A stretch of 64,000 nt of DNA, taken from positions 23,502 through 87,501 of the forward strand of contig URCQ01000007.1 in the NCBI GenBank assembly GCA_900546435.1, written 5' to 3'. The notes under the pieces were generated by a model. That model saw nothing but the letters and a program-made list of their open reading frames with translations, did no database searches and was not told where the DNA came from. Positions within the stretch are counted from its first letter, which is position 1. The number at the start of each line of letters is the position of its first letter. The translations under genes and the position numbers were made by a program. Origin of the DNA: an uncultured Pseudobutyrivibrio sp. Its GTDB lineage: Bacteria; Bacillota; Clostridia; Lachnospirales; Lachnospiraceae. Shown piece after piece: positions 63,913 through 64,000 of the stretch.

Positions 63913-64000
63913 AATCGAGTAGGAGGGAAATTTAAATAAATTTCCCGACCTCTCACACCACCGTGCGTACCGTTCGGTACACGGCGGTTCAATCAACTTA
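63913..64000 (-). mobile_element. 3' end of a group II intron (domains V and VI), partial
   Basis: On the minus strand the edge sequence folds into a domain V-like hairpin: GAACCGCCGTG, an upper stem TACC/GGTA with a tetraloop, a 2-base CG bulge on the 3' side, then CACGGTGGT. A domain VI-like hairpin follows (GGGAAATTTA pairing with TAAATTTCCC) with an unpaired A in CCTACTC as branch point. The 3' end is near 63914. The rest, including any reverse transcriptase gene, lies beyond the window. Identification is by structure and memory of common gut Firmicutes introns. Confidence 0.7.

Overview
The window looks like chromosomal DNA of an endospore-forming, low-GC Clostridia bacterium, most likely Lachnospiraceae. 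The evidence is a complete spoIIIAA-AF run plus a partial spoIIIAG, spoIVA, diaminopimelate dehydrogenase, the GPH sugar transporters, many GGDEF proteins, and strong AGGAGG-type ribosome binding sites. The family assignment is inference. Almost all genes are on the minus strand. No rRNA, tRNA, CRISPR array or prophage was recognised.

Layout. 0-4 kb: spoIIIA operon. 4-11 kb: rpsU, a small membrane protein with alaS, then a punA-mtaD-MBL-rnhA salvage cluster. 11-17 kb: a highly expressed DUF5692-type membrane protein, spoIVA, a diguanylate cyclase, a lipid kinase and a ClC channel. 17-26 kb: a galactoside locus (alpha-galactosidase, GPH symporter, a GT-B-like protein of unknown role, a GH2 beta-galactosidase broken by a 4-bp deletion, a TetR regulator). 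26.1-26.5 kb: two tandem paralogous 38-39 residue proteins behind a near-consensus promoter. 26.6-34 kb: galT, a HAD phosphatase, xpt with a decayed xanthine permease, DegV, and a divergent GPH transporter/carboxylesterase pair. 34-40.7 kb: UvrD-like helicase, PucR regulator, a 54-residue orphan protein, ddh, and a TPR-GGDEF protein.

40.7-45.6 kb is a co-oriented run: ECF S component, luxS, mtnN, a solute-binding lipoprotein and a hybrid histidine kinase. It places the enzymes that make the AI-2 precursor next to a binding-protein/kinase sensor pair. 45.7-50.7 kb holds an exported C39-like peptidase, another GGDEF protein, ldh, a HAD hydrolase and a TIM-barrel protein.

50.8-59.7 kb is a compact type VIIb secretion operon: EsaB-like protein, FHA-FtsK ATPase EssC, three small helical partners, a lipoprotein, a lipase-type effector with its enzymatic domain at the N-terminus, and a WXG100 protein. 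It is tightly coupled by short overlaps and 1-14 base gaps, and it lacks EssA, EssB and EsaA locally. 59.8-63.9 kb: a chemotaxis receptor with an apparent one-base N-terminal frameshift, a PerR-like regulator in an operon with a GGDEF gene, and an XRE-family membrane protein. A 23-bp palindrome directly after the -10 box is shared by the GGDEF-perR and ldh promoters. The right edge holds the 3' end of a group II intron that continues beyond the window.
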